A stretch of DNA of 64,000 nt from Mixta hanseatica (GCF_023517775.1 NZ_CP082904.1:372001-436000); one strand, 5' to 3'. Counted from the stretch's first letter, positions 49,508 through 63,671 are shown. Notes: a model not told the origin generated them from the sequence alone. Made by a program: numbers and translations.

Positions 49508-51313
49508 ATGGAAGGGCAAACTTTACTGACGGCAGGCGTGGTTTATCTGTTCGCGGCCGTGGTTGCGGTGCCGATCGCCGCCCGCCTGGGCATTGGCGCG
49601 GTGCTGGGCTATTTGCTGGCGGGCATTGCGATTGGCCCCTGGGGGCTGGGATTTATCAGCGACGTTGACGAGATCCTGCACTTTTCAGAAATCGGCGTGG
49701 TCTTTTTGATGTTCCTGATTGGTCTGGAGCTGAATCCTGCGAAGCTATGGGCGCTGCGCCGCTCAATTTTCGGCGTCGGCGCCGCGCAGGTTATTTTTAG
49801 CGCCGCGGTACTGGCCGGGCTGCTGTTGTTAACCGATTTCTCCTGGCAGGCGGCCATCGTCGGCGGTATTGGTCTGGCGATGTCCTCAACGGCGATGGCT
49901 CTGCAGCTAATGCGTGATAAAGGCATGAATCGCAGCGAGTCGGGGCAACTGGGCTTTTCAGTGTTGCTGTTTCAGGATTTGGCAGTGATCCCGGCGCTGG
50001 CGCTGGTGCCGTTGCTGGCCGGCACCGATAGCGGCCATACCGACTGGATGAAGGTGGGAATGAAGGTGCTGGCCTTTGCCGGCATGCTGATTGGCGGTCG
50101 ACTGCTGCTGCGTCCGATTTTCCGCTATATCGCCGCGTCTGGCGTGCGTGAAGTTTTTACTGCCGCGTCGCTGCTGCTGGTGCTCAGTTCCGCGCTGTTT
50201 ATGGATGCGCTGGGGCTATCGATGGCGCTGGGCACCTTTATCTCCGGTATTCTGCTGGCGGAGAGCGAATATCGCCACGAGCTGGAGATTGCCATCGAAC
50301 CGTTTAAAGGCTTGCTGCTTGGGTTGTTCTTTATTTCCGTCGGCATGGCGCTGAATCTGGGCGTGCTCTATACACATATTCTGACGGTGCTGCTTGGGGT
50401 GCTGGTGCTGGTGGCGGTAAAAACGCTGGTGCTTTATCTGCTGGCGCGCATTTACGGCCTGCGCAGCTCAGAGCGTCTTCAGTTCGCCAGCGTGCTGAGC
50501 CAGGGCGGCGAATTCGCGTTTGTGCTGTTTTCCGCTGCCTCGGCCGTGCGGCTGTTTCACGGCGATCAGCTGCCGCTGCTGCTGGTGACAGTGACGCTTT
50601 CGATGATGACAACGCCGTTGCTGATGCAGGGCGTTGACCGCATTCTGGTGCGGCGCTTTAACGATGGGGATGAGCAGACGGAAAAACCCTGGGTGGATGA
50701 CGATCAGCCGCAGGTTATTGTGGTGGGATTCGGACGTTTCGGCCAGGTGATTGGGCGCTTGTTGATGGCGAACAAGAAGCGTATCACCGTGCTTGAACGA
50801 GACATTAGCGCCGTCAGTTTAATGCGCAAGTATGGTTATAAAGTATACTATGGGGATGCGACGGAACTGGATTTGCTGCGTGCCGCCGGTGCCGCCAGCG
50901 CGCAGTCGATTGTCATTACCTGCAATGACCCAGAAGATACCATGAACATTGTTCATCTCTGTCAGCAGCATTTTCCCCACCTGCAAATTTTGGCGCGTGC
51001 GCGGGGGCGCGTGGAGGCGCATGAACTGTTGCAGGCGGGCGTAACGCAATTTTCTCGCGAGACTTTCTCCAGCGCGCTGGAGCTGGGGCGTAAGGCATTA
51101 ATGTCGCTGGGGATGCATCCGCATCAGGCGCACCGTGCGCAGCAGCATTTCCGGCGGCTGGATATGCGTATGCTGCGTGAGCTCATGCCAGGCCAGACAG
51201 ATAATGCGCAAATCTCCCGCGCGCGTGAGGCGCGGCGCGAGCTGGAGGATATTTTTCAGCGCGAGATGCAGCAGGAGAAGCGGCAGCTGGATAGCTGGGA
51301 TGAATTTGAATAA
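49508..51313 (+). CDS. kefB: Glutathione-regulated K+/H+ antiporter KefB
   Basis: Inner-membrane K+ efflux system protecting against electrophiles. 601 residues as in E. coli. About 12 helices (CPA2 exchanger fold; [31 protein letters not shown]). A cytosolic RCK/KTN domain begins near residue 400 ([17 protein letters not shown]). The glutathione-conjugate site is expected at this dimer interface. Translationally adjacent to kefG; yheV follows. Confidence 0.97.
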   Translation: MEGQTLLTAGVVYLFAAVVAVPIAARLGIGAVLGYLLAGIAIGPWGLGFISDVDEILHFSEIGVVFLMFLIGLELNPAKLWALRRSIFGVGAAQVIFSAAVLAGLLLLTDFSWQAAIVGGIGLAMSSTAMALQLMRDKGMNRSESGQLGFSVLLFQDLAVIPALALVPLLAGTDSGHTDWMKVGMKVLAFAGMLIGGRLLLRPIFRYIAASGVREVFTAASLLLVLSSALFMDALGLSMALGTFISGILLAESEYRHELEIAIEPFKGLLLGLFFISVGMALNLGVLYTHILTVLLGVLVLVAVKTLVLYLLARIYGLRSSERLQFASVLSQGGEFAFVLFSAASAVRLFHGDQLPLLLVTVTLSMMTTPLLMQGVDRILVRRFNDGDEQTEKPWVDDDQPQVIVVGFGRFGQVIGRLLMANKKRITVLERDISAVSLMRKYGYKVYYGDATELDLLRAAGAASAQSIVITCNDPEDTMNIVHLCQQHFPHLQILARARGRVEAHELLQAGVTQFSRETFSSALELGRKALMSLGMHPHQAHRAQQHFRRLDMRMLRELMPGQTDNAQISRAREARRELEDIFQREMQQEKRQLDSWDEFE

Positions 51314-51356
51314 TTTGCGCCGCTGAGCGGCCAGACCAAAACTGCAGGAAAGAAAA

Positions 51357-51551
51357 ATGCGTAAACGTTTTATTGCTGATGCAACCTGCCCGCACTGCCA
51401 GCAGAAAGATACGCTGGCGATGTGGCGTGAAAATAATGTCGATGTGGTGGAGTGTGTCAAATGCGGGCATCAGATGCGCGAAGCGGATAAGCAGGTGCGC
51501 GATCGGATCCGCACTCAGGAGCAAGTCATTGGAATTTTTCATCCGGAGTAG
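51357..51551 (+). CDS. yheV: YheV, small zinc-ribbon protein
   Basis: 64 residues with two CxxC pairs (Cys11-x-x-Cys14, Cys33-x-x-Cys36), typical of a zinc ribbon. It contains CVKCGHQMREADK and ends VIGIFHPE, as in the E. coli protein (66). Function unknown. CAGGAAAG precedes the ATG. Between kefB and slyD in conserved order. Confidence 0.93.
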   Translation: MRKRFIADATCPHCQQKDTLAMWRENNVDVVECVKCGHQMREADKQVRDRIRTQEQVIGIFHPE

Positions 51552-51749
51552 CGGAACAGCGCAGCTTTTTTTAAGCTTACCCTTACAGCGGCACTGAATT
51601 CCGTTACAATCGGCATCGTTAACATTGCCTGAGCGTATTGCCTGCATGGCACGCAAAGGGTCAGCATCTGGATCTTTCTGGTTGGTGTTATTGCACGCAA
51701 AAATAGACCAATGAGTCGGGATCAAAGCTCTCAACGGTTAGGAGATATC

Positions 51750-52301
51750 ATGAAAGTAGCAAAAGACCTGGTGGTCAGCCTGGCTTACCAGGTACGTACA
51801 GAAGACGGTGTGTTGGTCGACGAGTCTCCGGTGAGCGCGCCGTTGGACTATCTGCACGGTCATGGTTCCCTGATTTCTGGTCTGGAAAAGGCACTGGAAG
51901 ATCATAAAGTCGGCGACAACTTTGATGTGCATATTGCCGCTAATGACGCTTACGGCCAGTATGATGACAATCTGGTTCAGCGCGTACCTAAAGATGTCTT
52001 TATGGGCGTGGATGAACTGCAGGTTGGCATGCGTTTCCTGGCTGAAACCGATCAGGGTCCGGTACCGGTAGAAATCACCGAAGTGGAAGACGACCATGTT
52101 GTGGTTGATGGCAACCATATGCTGGCTGGCCAGAACCTGAACTTCCACGTGGAAGTGGTAGCTATTCGTGAAGCGACGCCGGAAGAACTGGCTCATGGTC
52201 ACGTACACGGCGAGCACGATCATCACCATGATCACGACCATGACCATGGTCACGAGCATGGTAAAGGCGGCTGCGGTACTGGCGGCTGCGGCTGTCACTA
52301 A
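51750..52301 (+). CDS. slyD: FKBP-type prolyl isomerase and metallochaperone SlyD
   Basis: Cytosolic isomerase/chaperone also delivering nickel for hydrogenase assembly. 183 residues from the ATG at 51750, which follows TTAGGAG. FKBP domain with an insert-in-flap chaperone domain (about 1-145). The C-terminal tail is rich in His, Asp and Cys (HGEHDHHHDHDHDHGHEHG then CGTGGCGCH), a metal-binding region. In E. coli slyX is adjacent; here an ABC exporter cluster intervenes. Confidence 0.97.
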   Translation: MKVAKDLVVSLAYQVRTEDGVLVDESPVSAPLDYLHGHGSLISGLEKALEDHKVGDNFDVHIAANDAYGQYDDNLVQRVPKDVFMGVDELQVGMRFLAETDQGPVPVEITEVEDDHVVVDGNHMLAGQNLNFHVEVVAIREATPEELAHGHVHGEHDHHHDHDHDHGHEHGKGGCGTGGCGCH

Positions 52302-52322
52302 TCGCACGCATCGCATAATGTG

Positions 52323-52352
52323 AGGGCAGGGAGCGGTTCGCTCTCTGCCCTT
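52323..52352. terminator. slyD terminator
   Basis: AGGGCAGGGAGCG / CGCTCTCTGCCCT around loop GTT, near-perfect 13-bp stem followed by TTATTATT. Also lies beyond the stop of the convergent ABC permease. Confidence 0.8.
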
Positions 52353-52402
52353 ATTATTGGCGTTTTCAGTAGTTGCCGTTATATCCCGCCGTTTTTAATG
52401 CG

Positions 52403-53533
52403 TTAACCAAGCCGATTTTTATAGAGCAAGCGTACCGCCACGCACAGCGCAACGATAATAATCACCAGATAGAGCGCATGTTGCCACAGCGTCATAAGGC
52501 TGTTCCCCTTCAGCATGATCCCCCGAATTAAGCGCAGGAAAAAAGTGTTAGGCAGCAGCGAACCCATCATTTTTGCCCATGTCGGCATGCCCTGAAAAGG
52601 GAACATAAAACCGCTGATTAAAATGGTTGGCAGCAGATAGAAAAAGGTCAACTGCATCGACTGAAGCTGGCTGGTGGCAAAGAGAGATAGCGCGATGCCG
52701 ACCATCAGGCTGGAGCAGATAAACAGCAGGATCGTCAGGATCAGTGAAAGGTAATCGCCATACATAGGGATATGAAAGATATGCAGGCTGATGAGCATGA
52801 TCGCCAACGACTGCAGTGAGGTAATGACAAAGTAAGGCATTATCTTACCGCTAATTACCTCAAACGCCGTTACCGGCGTGGCCAGTAACGTTTCTATCGT
52901 GCCGTTTTCTTTTTCTCTTACCAGCGAGAGGCCTGCCAGTAAGACCAGCGTCAGGGTAATTACCAGGCTAAACAATCCCGGAATAATGTTGTACTCCATC
53001 CTGTTTTCTGGATTGTAAACGCGCTGGATAACCATGTTGATGGCATGAACCTCACCGTTATGGGAAAGCGCGGCTTTCGGCAGCGACTGGCGCAAAATTT
53101 GCTCCGGCAAGGGTTGCGTAGCGGCCAGCGCATTAGCAATGGTTGCCGGATTGGTCGCATCGGCCTCGATTAGCAAGTCCGCCCGCTCTTCGCGGATAAG
53201 ATGTCGGGAAAAGCCGGCCGGAATGGTCACCACAAACTGAACCTTCCCTTGTTGCAGCGCTTGCCTGGCCTGGCGTTCATCCATTTGGCCGACAATTTCA
53301 AAGTACTGAGTATGCGTCAGGGCATGCACGACATTACGGCTGAAACTGCTTTTGTCGTAATCCACCACGGCCGTTGGCAAGCGTTTAGGATCGGGATTCA
53401 GCGCATAGCCGAATATAATAACCTGCATAAGCGGAATAAAAATAATCAGGCAGATACTGAGCGGATCCTTTTGCAACTCTTCCAGCTCCTTAATCACCAC
53501 ACCCCACCAGCGCAACCATGAAAAGGCGTGCAT
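52403..53533 (-). CDS. ABC-2 type exporter permease
   Basis: 376 residues from ATG at 53531-53533, which overlaps the ATPase stop. The GTG just before it is an alternative. One membrane helix near the N-terminus (SICLIIFIPLMQVIIFGYAL), a large extracytoplasmic region, then five helices with EKENGTIETLLATPVTAFEVISGK, typical of ABC-2 permeases such as YbhR/YhhJ. Only one permease is present, so a homodimer is likely. Substrate unknown. Third gene of the accessory operon. Confidence 0.88.
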   Translation of the reverse strand: MHAFSWLRWWGVVIKELEELQKDPLSICLIIFIPLMQVIIFGYALNPDPKRLPTAVVDYDKSSFSRNVVHALTHTQYFEIVGQMDERQARQALQQGKVQFVVTIPAGFSRHLIREERADLLIEADATNPATIANALAATQPLPEQILRQSLPKAALSHNGEVHAINMVIQRVYNPENRMEYNIIPGLFSLVITLTLVLLAGLSLVREKENGTIETLLATPVTAFEVISGKIMPYFVITSLQSLAIMLISLHIFHIPMYGDYLSLILTILLFICSSLMVGIALSLFATSQLQSMQLTFFYLLPTILISGFMFPFQGMPTWAKMMGSLLPNTFFLRLIRGIMLKGNSLMTLWQHALYLVIIIVALCVAVRLLYKNRLG

Positions 53534-54450
53534 CACTTTACCTCTTGCTGCTCATATTGATTTAGCAGATGAGAGAAAATATCTTCCAGGCCGGTTTCTA
53601 CCGAAATGAACTGGTGGTGCTTGCCGTGCCAGCGCAATGTCTGTTCCGTGACATCTCCCCGACCTCCCGTCACGTGCAGGACATTGCCCAGCCGGGTGAG
53701 ATATTGAATGCCTGGTTTACCGCGCAGCGTATTCTCCAGCCAGTGGATATTCTCGCCGCGCACTTGCCAGGTTTGTAAATTTTGCCGGGCAATGATCGAG
53801 GGGATATCACCGGTTGCCAGCAGTGTGCCCCAGCACAGATAGGCCAGCTGATGGCAACGTTCGGCCTCGTCCATATAGTGAGTGCTGACCAGGATAGTGA
53901 TTCCCTGCTCGGCCAGCTGATGCAGAATGTGCCAGAATTCACGCCGGGCATTAGGATCGACGCCGGCGGTGGGCTCATCCAACAGTAACAACTTTGGTCG
54001 ATGCAGAAGCGCGGCGGCCAGCGCCAGGCGTTGTTTCCAGCCGCCGGAGAGATTGCCTGCCAACTGATGCTGCCGTTGCGTCAGCCCCATCTGCTCCAGC
54101 ACGTCATCGACGCGCTTTCCCGCAGCGGTTAATCTATGCAGGCGGGCCAGAAACCGCAGGTTGGCGCGAACGCTGAGCTTTTTCCATAGAGAAAAATGTT
54201 GCGTCATATAGCCCGTCTGTTTTTTTATCGCCGCATAGTTATTAATCAGATCGTGGCCCAGGCATTGGCCAGTGCCGGAGTCAGGTGTCAGTAATCCACA
54301 CAACATGCGGATGCTGGTGGTTTTTCCGCTGCCGTTTGGCCCAAGAAAACCGCAAATTTTTCCCTGCTCAATGGTCAGCGACAAATCTTTGACGATATGG
54401 CGCTGAGCGAAATATTTGTTGAGGTGCCTGACTTCGATAGCGTTACTCAT
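53533..54450 (-). CDS. ABC exporter ATP-binding protein
   Basis: 305 residues. Walker A FLGPNGSGKTTSIRML, signature LSGGWKQRLALAAALLH, Walker B LLLLDEPTAGVD and STHYMDEAE. The closest recognisable class is the drug-export DrrA/YbhF type with one nucleotide-binding domain. It overlaps the upstream fusion-protein gene by 4 bases and touches the permease gene, so all three are translated together. Confidence 0.9.
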   Translation of the reverse strand: MSNAIEVRHLNKYFAQRHIVKDLSLTIEQGKICGFLGPNGSGKTTSIRMLCGLLTPDSGTGQCLGHDLINNYAAIKKQTGYMTQHFSLWKKLSVRANLRFLARLHRLTAAGKRVDDVLEQMGLTQRQHQLAGNLSGGWKQRLALAAALLHRPKLLLLDEPTAGVDPNARREFWHILHQLAEQGITILVSTHYMDEAERCHQLAYLCWGTLLATGDIPSIIARQNLQTWQVRGENIHWLENTLRGKPGIQYLTRLGNVLHVTGGRGDVTEQTLRWHGKHHQFISVETGLEDIFSHLLNQYEQQEVK

Positions 54451-55400
54451 AGCATTACCGTCACTGCCATGCCGGGATGAAGTTGCGTACTCGCCTGCTG
54501 AAGATTCTGTGGTACCGCCTCAATAAGGAAAACCATCTGCTCGCGCTGTTGATTGCTGTAAACCAGCGGCGGCGTATATTCGGCCTGCGGCGAGATATAG
54601 TTGATTTGCGCCAGCAGCGGCGGGCCTGACAACGGCCTGATGCTGATGGTTTGTGCGTAACGTAGCTGGCTCATGCGCAACGCAGAGACAAAGAAACGGA
54701 CTTTAATATTCTCAGGCGGCAGGAGCGCCAGTACAGCTTTGCCGGCAGGCACCCATTCGCCTGGCGAATAGTAAATATCGCTCACCTGAGCGTTAACGGG
54801 GGCATAACGTGAGGTTTGTTGGTTGGCCCAGGCGGCTTTTGCCAGGGTAGCCTGGGCAGCTTTGATAAGGTGCTGTTGGGCCGCATATTGTGCCGTACGC
54901 GCCGGTAGCGATTCCGCAGTAATACGTTGATTGATTTCATCAACGGCAGACGCTTTTTGCTGACGTTCTCGTTTTACCTGCTCGTAATCAAACTCAGAGA
55001 GCATCTGCCGCTGATACTTTTTGCGCTCCCGGACCAGTTTCGATTCTGCCAGCGCCAGTGCTTCACTCGCCTGCCTGCGCTGCGCATGCAAAATCGCCAG
55101 CTCTTCTTGACGTTTACCCGAAGAGAGATCTTTTAAAACCAGCTGTTCACGTGCCAGCTGTGCCAGCGCCAGGTTGACTTCCTGCTGCTCCTTTTCATTA
55201 TCCACGGTAAATAATAGCGCCGCCTTTTCCGCCTGCTCTCCTTTATTTACTGCTAAAGTTTTCAGCGTGCCAGATGTAGCTGGAGAAATATAAAGGTAAT
55301 GGGCTTCGATATAGCCATGAAGACTATTTTCTTCCAGCGGTTTACACCCGACAGGTAACAATAGTATGGCAGGTAAAAGCCAGCCTTTATAATGATCCAT
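54447..55400 (-). CDS. HlyD-family membrane-fusion protein, possibly a lipoprotein
   Basis: 317 residues. N-terminal hydrophobic segment WLLPAILLLPVGC with a Cys at residue 19. This resembles a lipobox, but Pro at -3 is unusual. Biotin/lipoyl-like half (YIEAHYLYISPATSGTLKTL; NKGEQAEK), a coiled-coil hairpin (about 80-180; LALAESKLVRERKKYQRQML), second lipoyl half (SDIYYSPGEWVPAGK) and a beta-barrel domain. It probably links the exporter to an outer-membrane channel encoded elsewhere. First gene of the operon. Confidence 0.87.
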   Translation of the reverse strand: MDHYKGWLLPAILLLPVGCKPLEENSLHGYIEAHYLYISPATSGTLKTLAVNKGEQAEKAALLFTVDNEKEQQEVNLALAQLAREQLVLKDLSSGKRQEELAILHAQRRQASEALALAESKLVRERKKYQRQMLSEFDYEQVKRERQQKASAVDEINQRITAESLPARTAQYAAQQHLIKAAQATLAKAAWANQQTSRYAPVNAQVSDIYYSPGEWVPAGKAVLALLPPENIKVRFFVSALRMSQLRYAQTISIRPLSGPPLLAQINYISPQAEYTPPLVYSNQQREQMVFLIEAVPQNLQQASTQLHPGMAVTVML

Positions 55401-55691
55401 AGTTAATTTTTTATTCCATTAATCGATAAGTCAGGCTGGAAAAAATAAGTTTAATGATTGATTAAGTTATCATTTCTTACAACTTTTTCAGTATTTGTTC
55501 ATCCTTGTTATTTTCATTATATTTTCCCGTTACGCGCAGCAAAATGAATTTTCGGCATGTTGATGTTAATCGATAATTAAAGGTCGAAAAAACAACCAGC
55601 GGAGAGGCGTAAATAAGGGAGTGGTAAATAACCCATTAAGGATGCTGCGGCGCGCTAAATAATATGCCGCAGCGTCAGACAGGCGCAACGA
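55401..55691 (-). promoter_or_regulatory. Promoter region of ABC exporter operon
   Basis: AT-rich 291 bases upstream of the fusion-protein gene and downstream of slyX. Only an inverted repeat at 55644-55673 is distinct. I identified no specific regulator site. Confidence 0.45.
55644..55673 (-). terminator. Terminator-like hairpin after slyX
   Basis: GCTGCGGC / GCCGCAGC, 8-bp perfect stem with a 14-base loop, 19 bases past the slyX stop on the minus strand. No strong U-tract. Confidence 0.5.
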
Positions 55692-55910
55692 TTAATAGTG
55701 CGGCGGCGGAGTTTCTTCCGATGGATGCGCCATCATTGAAGGCGCCGCAGCTTTTAATTTATCAATCAGCAGGCGTATTTGCTCACGCATTTTAGCCATT
55801 TCCATTTCATGCTGGACCACGGTCTGATTTAGATCTTCGATGGTCTGCTCCTGAAAGGCGAGTTTGCTTTCCAGCCGTTCCAGCTGTTGTTCAAAGGTAT
55901 GTTGCTGCAT
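55692..55910 (-). CDS. slyX: SlyX coiled-coil protein
   Basis: 72 residues from the ATG at 55908-55910, the E. coli length. Heptad-rich coiled coil ([34 protein letters not shown]) and the conserved end SEETPPPHY. Function unknown despite the name. Divergent from fkpA. Confidence 0.96.
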   Translation of the reverse strand: MQQHTFEQQLERLESKLAFQEQTIEDLNQTVVQHEMEMAKMREQIRLLIDKLKAAAPSMMAHPSEETPPPHY

Positions 55911-56044
55911 CGCTATTCCCCTGTTGCGCGTGTCTGGCATGTCGGCTGGCTATCCGTTGAGGCTAAAACCGCATGCCTTCACTTTATGTTGTGCGATTTT
56001 GCCCGCGATGGTTGAAAAAGCACAGCCTTATCGTCATATCAATT

Positions 56045-56073
56045 GGAACTTCCCGACACAAAAAAGGGTCGGA
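56045..56073 (+). promoter_or_regulatory. Candidate sigma-E promoter of fkpA
   Basis: GGAACTT at 56045-56051, 17-base spacer, TCGGA at 56069-56073 (preceded by GG). The -35 is exact for RpoE and the -10 approximates TCTGA. fkpA is a known RpoE-regulon member in E. coli. A start near 56080 would give a leader of about 108 bases. Confidence 0.7.
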
Positions 56074-56187
56074 TGTACTCTTAAGTTTGCCGGGCGGGCA
56101 TGATAAGTTGTTCCGCACAGTTATAGTACAGGCCTGTTGGTCTGCAACGATTGCCGAGGTGAGAGGCTTCGGTTTTGGAGATAATGG

Positions 56188-57006
56188 ATGAAATCACTGT
56201 TTAAAATTACGCTGTTAGCCGCCACGATGGCCGCCACGCTCAATGCACCGATGGCATTGGCAGCAGACTCCGCACCGGCTGAACAAGCTGCGCCTCAAGC
56301 CCCTAAAAACGCGGCTTTCAAAAACGAAGACCAGCAATCTGCCTATGCGCTGGGTGCATCGCTGGGCCGTTATATGGAAAATTCGCTGAAAGAACAGGAA
56401 AAACTGGGCATTCAGCTGGATAAATCACAGCTGATTGCTGGCGTGCAGGACGCCTTCGCCGGCAAAAGCAAATTATCCGACCAGGAAATTGAACAAACCC
56501 TGCAGTCTTTTGAAGGCCGCGTGAAGGGCGCCGCTCAGGCGAAGATGGAAAAAGATGCGAAAGAAAATGCGGAGAAAGGCGATGCCTACACCGCAAAATT
56601 CGCTAAACAGAAAGGCGTGAAGAAAACCGATAGTGGCTTACTCTATCTGGTAGAGAAAGCGGGCAGCGGTGACGCGCCGAAAGATAGTGATACCGTCGTG
56701 GTTAACTATAAAGGCACGCTGATTGACGGTACGGAGTTCGATAACTCTTACACCCGTGGCGAGCCGCTCTCTTTCCGTCTTGACGGCGTGATCCCGGGCT
56801 GGACTGAAGGCCTGAAGCACGTGAAGAAAGGCGGGAAAATCAAGCTGGTCATTCCACCGCAGCTCGCCTACGGTAAAAATGGCGTTCCGGGCATTCCGGC
56901 TAACTCCACGCTGGTGTTTGATGTTGAACTGCTGGATATCAAACCGGCGCCGAAAGCTGACGCGAAAGCGCAGGCTCCAGTCGCCGACGACAAAAAAGCA
57001 CAGTAA
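56188..57006 (+). CDS. fkpA: Periplasmic FKBP-type peptidyl-prolyl isomerase FkpA
   Basis: Envelope chaperone and proline isomerase. 272 residues (E. coli 270). Signal peptide cut near ALA-ADS (residue 26). Helical N-terminal dimer domain, then FKBP domain (about 148-255) with VVNYKGTLIDGTEFDNSY, GVIPGWTEGLKHVKKGGK and the closing YGKNGVPGIPANSTLVFDVE split as usual. The C-terminal tail is Ala/Lys-rich. Followed by a strong terminator. Confidence 0.97.
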   Translation: MKSLFKITLLAATMAATLNAPMALAADSAPAEQAAPQAPKNAAFKNEDQQSAYALGASLGRYMENSLKEQEKLGIQLDKSQLIAGVQDAFAGKSKLSDQEIEQTLQSFEGRVKGAAQAKMEKDAKENAEKGDAYTAKFAKQKGVKKTDSGLLYLVEKAGSGDAPKDSDTVVVNYKGTLIDGTEFDNSYTRGEPLSFRLDGVIPGWTEGLKHVKKGGKIKLVIPPQLAYGKNGVPGIPANSTLVFDVELLDIKPAPKADAKAQAPVADDKKAQ

Positions 57007-57013
57007 TCCTGCT

Positions 57014-57038
57014 ACCGCCGCGTTAACGCGGCGGTTTT
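57014..57038 (+). terminator. fkpA terminator
   Basis: ACCGCCGCG TTAA CGCGGCGGT, perfect 9-bp stem with 4-base loop followed by TTTATTTG. Confidence 0.9.
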
Positions 57039-57182
57039 ATTTGTATGCCCCGCGATCCCCGGCTGGACAAAAATCTGGCATAAGCTGCAGACATTTGCCA
57101 GACTAGCGCTGCGCAAATTTGTATGATGAGTCTGCCCTGGCCGCGCTGAGACAGGCTCCAGCCAATTAGGGTAATGTCTTTC

Positions 57183-57905
57183 ATGTCTAATCCATTCAAT
57201 CCAGGCGATCTGACCGATCTCGATTTACTGGAACAACATCCGTTCGATCAAACTGACTACGATATCCTGAAATCTTACGAAGCCGTTGTTGATGGCCTCG
57301 CGATGCTGATTGGCTCACATTGTGAAATCGTGCTGCATTCGCTAGAGGATTTAAAATGTTCCGCGGTGCGTATCGCCAACGGCGAACATACCGGTCGTAA
57401 AGTCGGCTCGCCGATTACCGATCTGGCGCTGCGCATGCTGCATGATATGACCGGGGCTGACAGCAATGTCTCACGCGCCTACTTCACCCGCGCGAAAAGC
57501 GGGGTGCTGATGAAGTCGGTGACGATCGCTATTCGTAACCGCCAGCAGCGCGTGATCGGCCTGCTGTGCATCAACATGAATCTGGACGTTCCTTTCTCGC
57601 AAATCATGTCGACGTTTATGCCGCCGGAAACCCCGGATGTTGCATCACCGGTTAACTTTGCTTCTTCGGTAGAAGATCTGGTGACCCAGACGCTGGAGTT
57701 CACCATTGAGGAAGTCAGCGCCGACCGCAACGTGGCGAACAACATGAAGAACCGTCAGATTGTGCTGAATCTGTACGAGAAAGGCATTTTTGATATCAAA
57801 GATGCCATTAACCAGGTCGCCGACCGGCTTAATATTTCTAAACATACGGTTTATCTCTATATCCGCCAGTTTAAAAGTGGCGATACCCAGGGGCAGGAGC
57901 GTTAA
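57183..57905 (+). CDS. yheO: YheO, YheO-like PAS/HTH regulator
   Basis: 240-residue presumed transcription regulator. PAS-like YheO domain ([38 protein letters not shown]) followed by a DNA-binding C-terminal part ([33 protein letters not shown]). Ligand and targets are unknown. I chose the ATG at 57183; one three codons upstream is too close to the ribosome site. It overlaps the tusD start by one base. Confidence 0.94.
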   Translation: MSNPFNPGDLTDLDLLEQHPFDQTDYDILKSYEAVVDGLAMLIGSHCEIVLHSLEDLKCSAVRIANGEHTGRKVGSPITDLALRMLHDMTGADSNVSRAYFTRAKSGVLMKSVTIAIRNRQQRVIGLLCINMNLDVPFSQIMSTFMPPETPDVASPVNFASSVEDLVTQTLEFTIEEVSADRNVANNMKNRQIVLNLYEKGIFDIKDAINQVADRLNISKHTVYLYIRQFKSGDTQGQER

Positions 57906-58288
57906 TGCGTTATACGCTTGTGGTGACGGGACCGGCTTACGGCACCCAGCAAGCCAGCAGCGCGCTGCTTTTTGCTCGCGCTTTGCTGACGGCCGGGCAT
58001 CAGCTGGTGAGCATCTTCTTCTATCGGGAAGGGGTGCTGAACGGTAACCAGCTTACGGCTCCGGCCGGTGATGAGTTTGATATGGTGCGCGCCTGGCAAG
58101 CGTTGCAGCAGCAGGGCGTGGCGCTGAACATTTGCGTAGCGGCGGCATTAAGACGCGGCGTGACCGATAAACAGGAAGCTGCCAGCCTGGGGCTGGGTTC
58201 GGCCAATCTTCAGCCTGGATTTACCCTGGCAGGTCTGGGCGCGTTAGCCGAAGCGATGCTTACCAGCGATAGAGTGGTGCAGTTCTGA
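57905..58288 (+). CDS. tusD: Sulfur-transfer protein TusD
   Basis: Catalytic sulfur-relay subunit of the TusBCD complex that passes persulfide from TusA to TusE for tRNA 2-thiouridine (mnm5s2U) synthesis. 127 residues. The active Cys lies in [14 protein letters not shown], at the E. coli Cys78 position. Overlaps yheO and tusC by single bases. Confidence 0.97.
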   Translation: MRYTLVVTGPAYGTQQASSALLFARALLTAGHQLVSIFFYREGVLNGNQLTAPAGDEFDMVRAWQALQQQGVALNICVAAALRRGVTDKQEAASLGLGSANLQPGFTLAGLGALAEAMLTSDRVVQF

Positions 58289-58647
58289 TGAAATCGATCG
58301 CCTTTGTTTTTACCCGCGCGCCTCACGGCAGCAGCAGCGGACGGGAAGGGCTGGATGCGGCATTGGCCACCGCCGCCCTGTGCGAGCAGGTCTCGCTCTT
58401 TTTTATCGGCGACGGCGTACTGCAGTTGAGCGATCGGCAACAGCCGGAAAAAGTGCTGGCGCGCAATTATATCGCCACCTTCGGCGTCCTGCCGTTGTAT
58501 GAGGTCGAGGCGTGTTATATTTGCGCCGACTCGCTTGCTGAACGCGGGCTGACGCCAGAGAGCCCGCGCGTGCTGCCCGTGCAGGTTCTGGACAGCGCGG
58601 CGCTACGCGTCCGTCTGTCGCAGGCTGACCATATCCTGACTTTTTAA
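58288..58647 (+). CDS. tusC: Sulfur-transfer protein TusC
   Basis: 119-residue DsrE-like structural subunit of TusBCD. Typical N-terminus [21 protein letters not shown] and the [13 protein letters not shown] strand-loop. Start codon overlaps the tusD stop. Confidence 0.96.
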   Translation: MKSIAFVFTRAPHGSSSGREGLDAALATAALCEQVSLFFIGDGVLQLSDRQQPEKVLARNYIATFGVLPLYEVEACYICADSLAERGLTPESPRVLPVQVLDSAALRVRLSQADHILTF

Positions 58648-58656
58648 GGAGCCTTG

Positions 58657-58944
58657 ATGCTGCATACGCTGATGAGTTCACCGTTTCAGTGCGATTATTT
58701 TTTATTGCTGCGCATGCTGCAGGCGGATGACGATCTGTTGTTGATGCAGGACGGCGTCCTGGCCGGGCTACAAAATAATCGCCTGTTGCCACAGCTGTTG
58801 CAAGCCCCAGCGCGGCTCTGGGCGCTGAAGGAGGATGTCGAGGCGCGCGGATTAACTGCGCAAATTTCATCCGAAATCACCGTTATCGACTATAATGATT
58901 TCGTTATGCTGACGGTAAAACAGCAACAACAAATGCCCTGGTGA
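58657..58944 (+). CDS. tusB: Sulfur-transfer protein TusB
   Basis: 95-residue third subunit of TusBCD. Starts MLHTLMSSPFQCDYF at the ATG 58657; the codon before it is TTG. Length equals E. coli. Contains LLLMQDGVLAGL. It ends 22 bases before the str-operon -35 hexamer. Confidence 0.96.
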   Translation: MLHTLMSSPFQCDYFLLLRMLQADDDLLLMQDGVLAGLQNNRLLPQLLQAPARLWALKEDVEARGLTAQISSEITVIDYNDFVMLTVKQQQQMPW

Positions 58945-58966
58945 GCATAAGACGCCTGGTTATTTC

Positions 58967-60011
<1,045 letters not shown>

Positions 60012-60080
60012 TAACCGCGTAGTTATTGTTAACCCAGCGGGCGCTCAATTAGCCAACCCGCTGGGGATGACTTATTTTGA

Positions 60081-62213
<2,133 letters not shown>

Positions 62214-62234
62214 GCTACGGTTTTAGAATAGTGA

Positions 62235-63467
<1,233 letters not shown>

Positions 63468-63479
63468 TTGTCGATAAGC

Positions 63480-63538
63480 CGGCGGCGCTTTGGTGCCGCC
63501 TTAGCCTGAAAAGAGCGCTTCGGTGCTCTTTTTTTTTA
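63480..63538 (+). terminator. str operon terminator
   Basis: A first stem GGCGGC / GCCGCC (63481-63500) is followed by AAAAGAGCGC TTCG GTGCTCTTTT (63509-63532), a 10-bp stem with one G-T pair and a UUCG tetraloop, then a run of T. Textbook rho-independent terminator. Confidence 0.95.
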
Positions 63539-63565
63539 AACATTCTCATTGTGCTTCTGTCTCCC

Positions 63566-63590
63566 CAGCCCAGCCCAGCCCAGCCCATGG
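63566..63590. repeat. Short CCCAG tandem repeat
   Basis: About four consecutive CCCAG units between tufA and bfd. Outside any gene. No function evident. Confidence 0.85.
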
Positions 63591-63618
63591 CGTTAATCCA
63601 CATAAACTGCACGTTGTA

Positions 63619-63638
63619 ATACAAACGATTCTCATTTA
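63619..63638 (+). promoter_or_regulatory. Fur-box-like site upstream of bfd
   Basis: The stretch around CGATTCTCATT resembles half of the Fur consensus (GATAATGATTCTCATTATC), with a weaker left half. It lies 35-50 bases before bfd. bfd is iron-repressed through Fur in relatives. Confidence 0.55.
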
Positions 63639-63671
63639 GAATGCGATCAAATTTTGTACTGGAGCGGCTGA

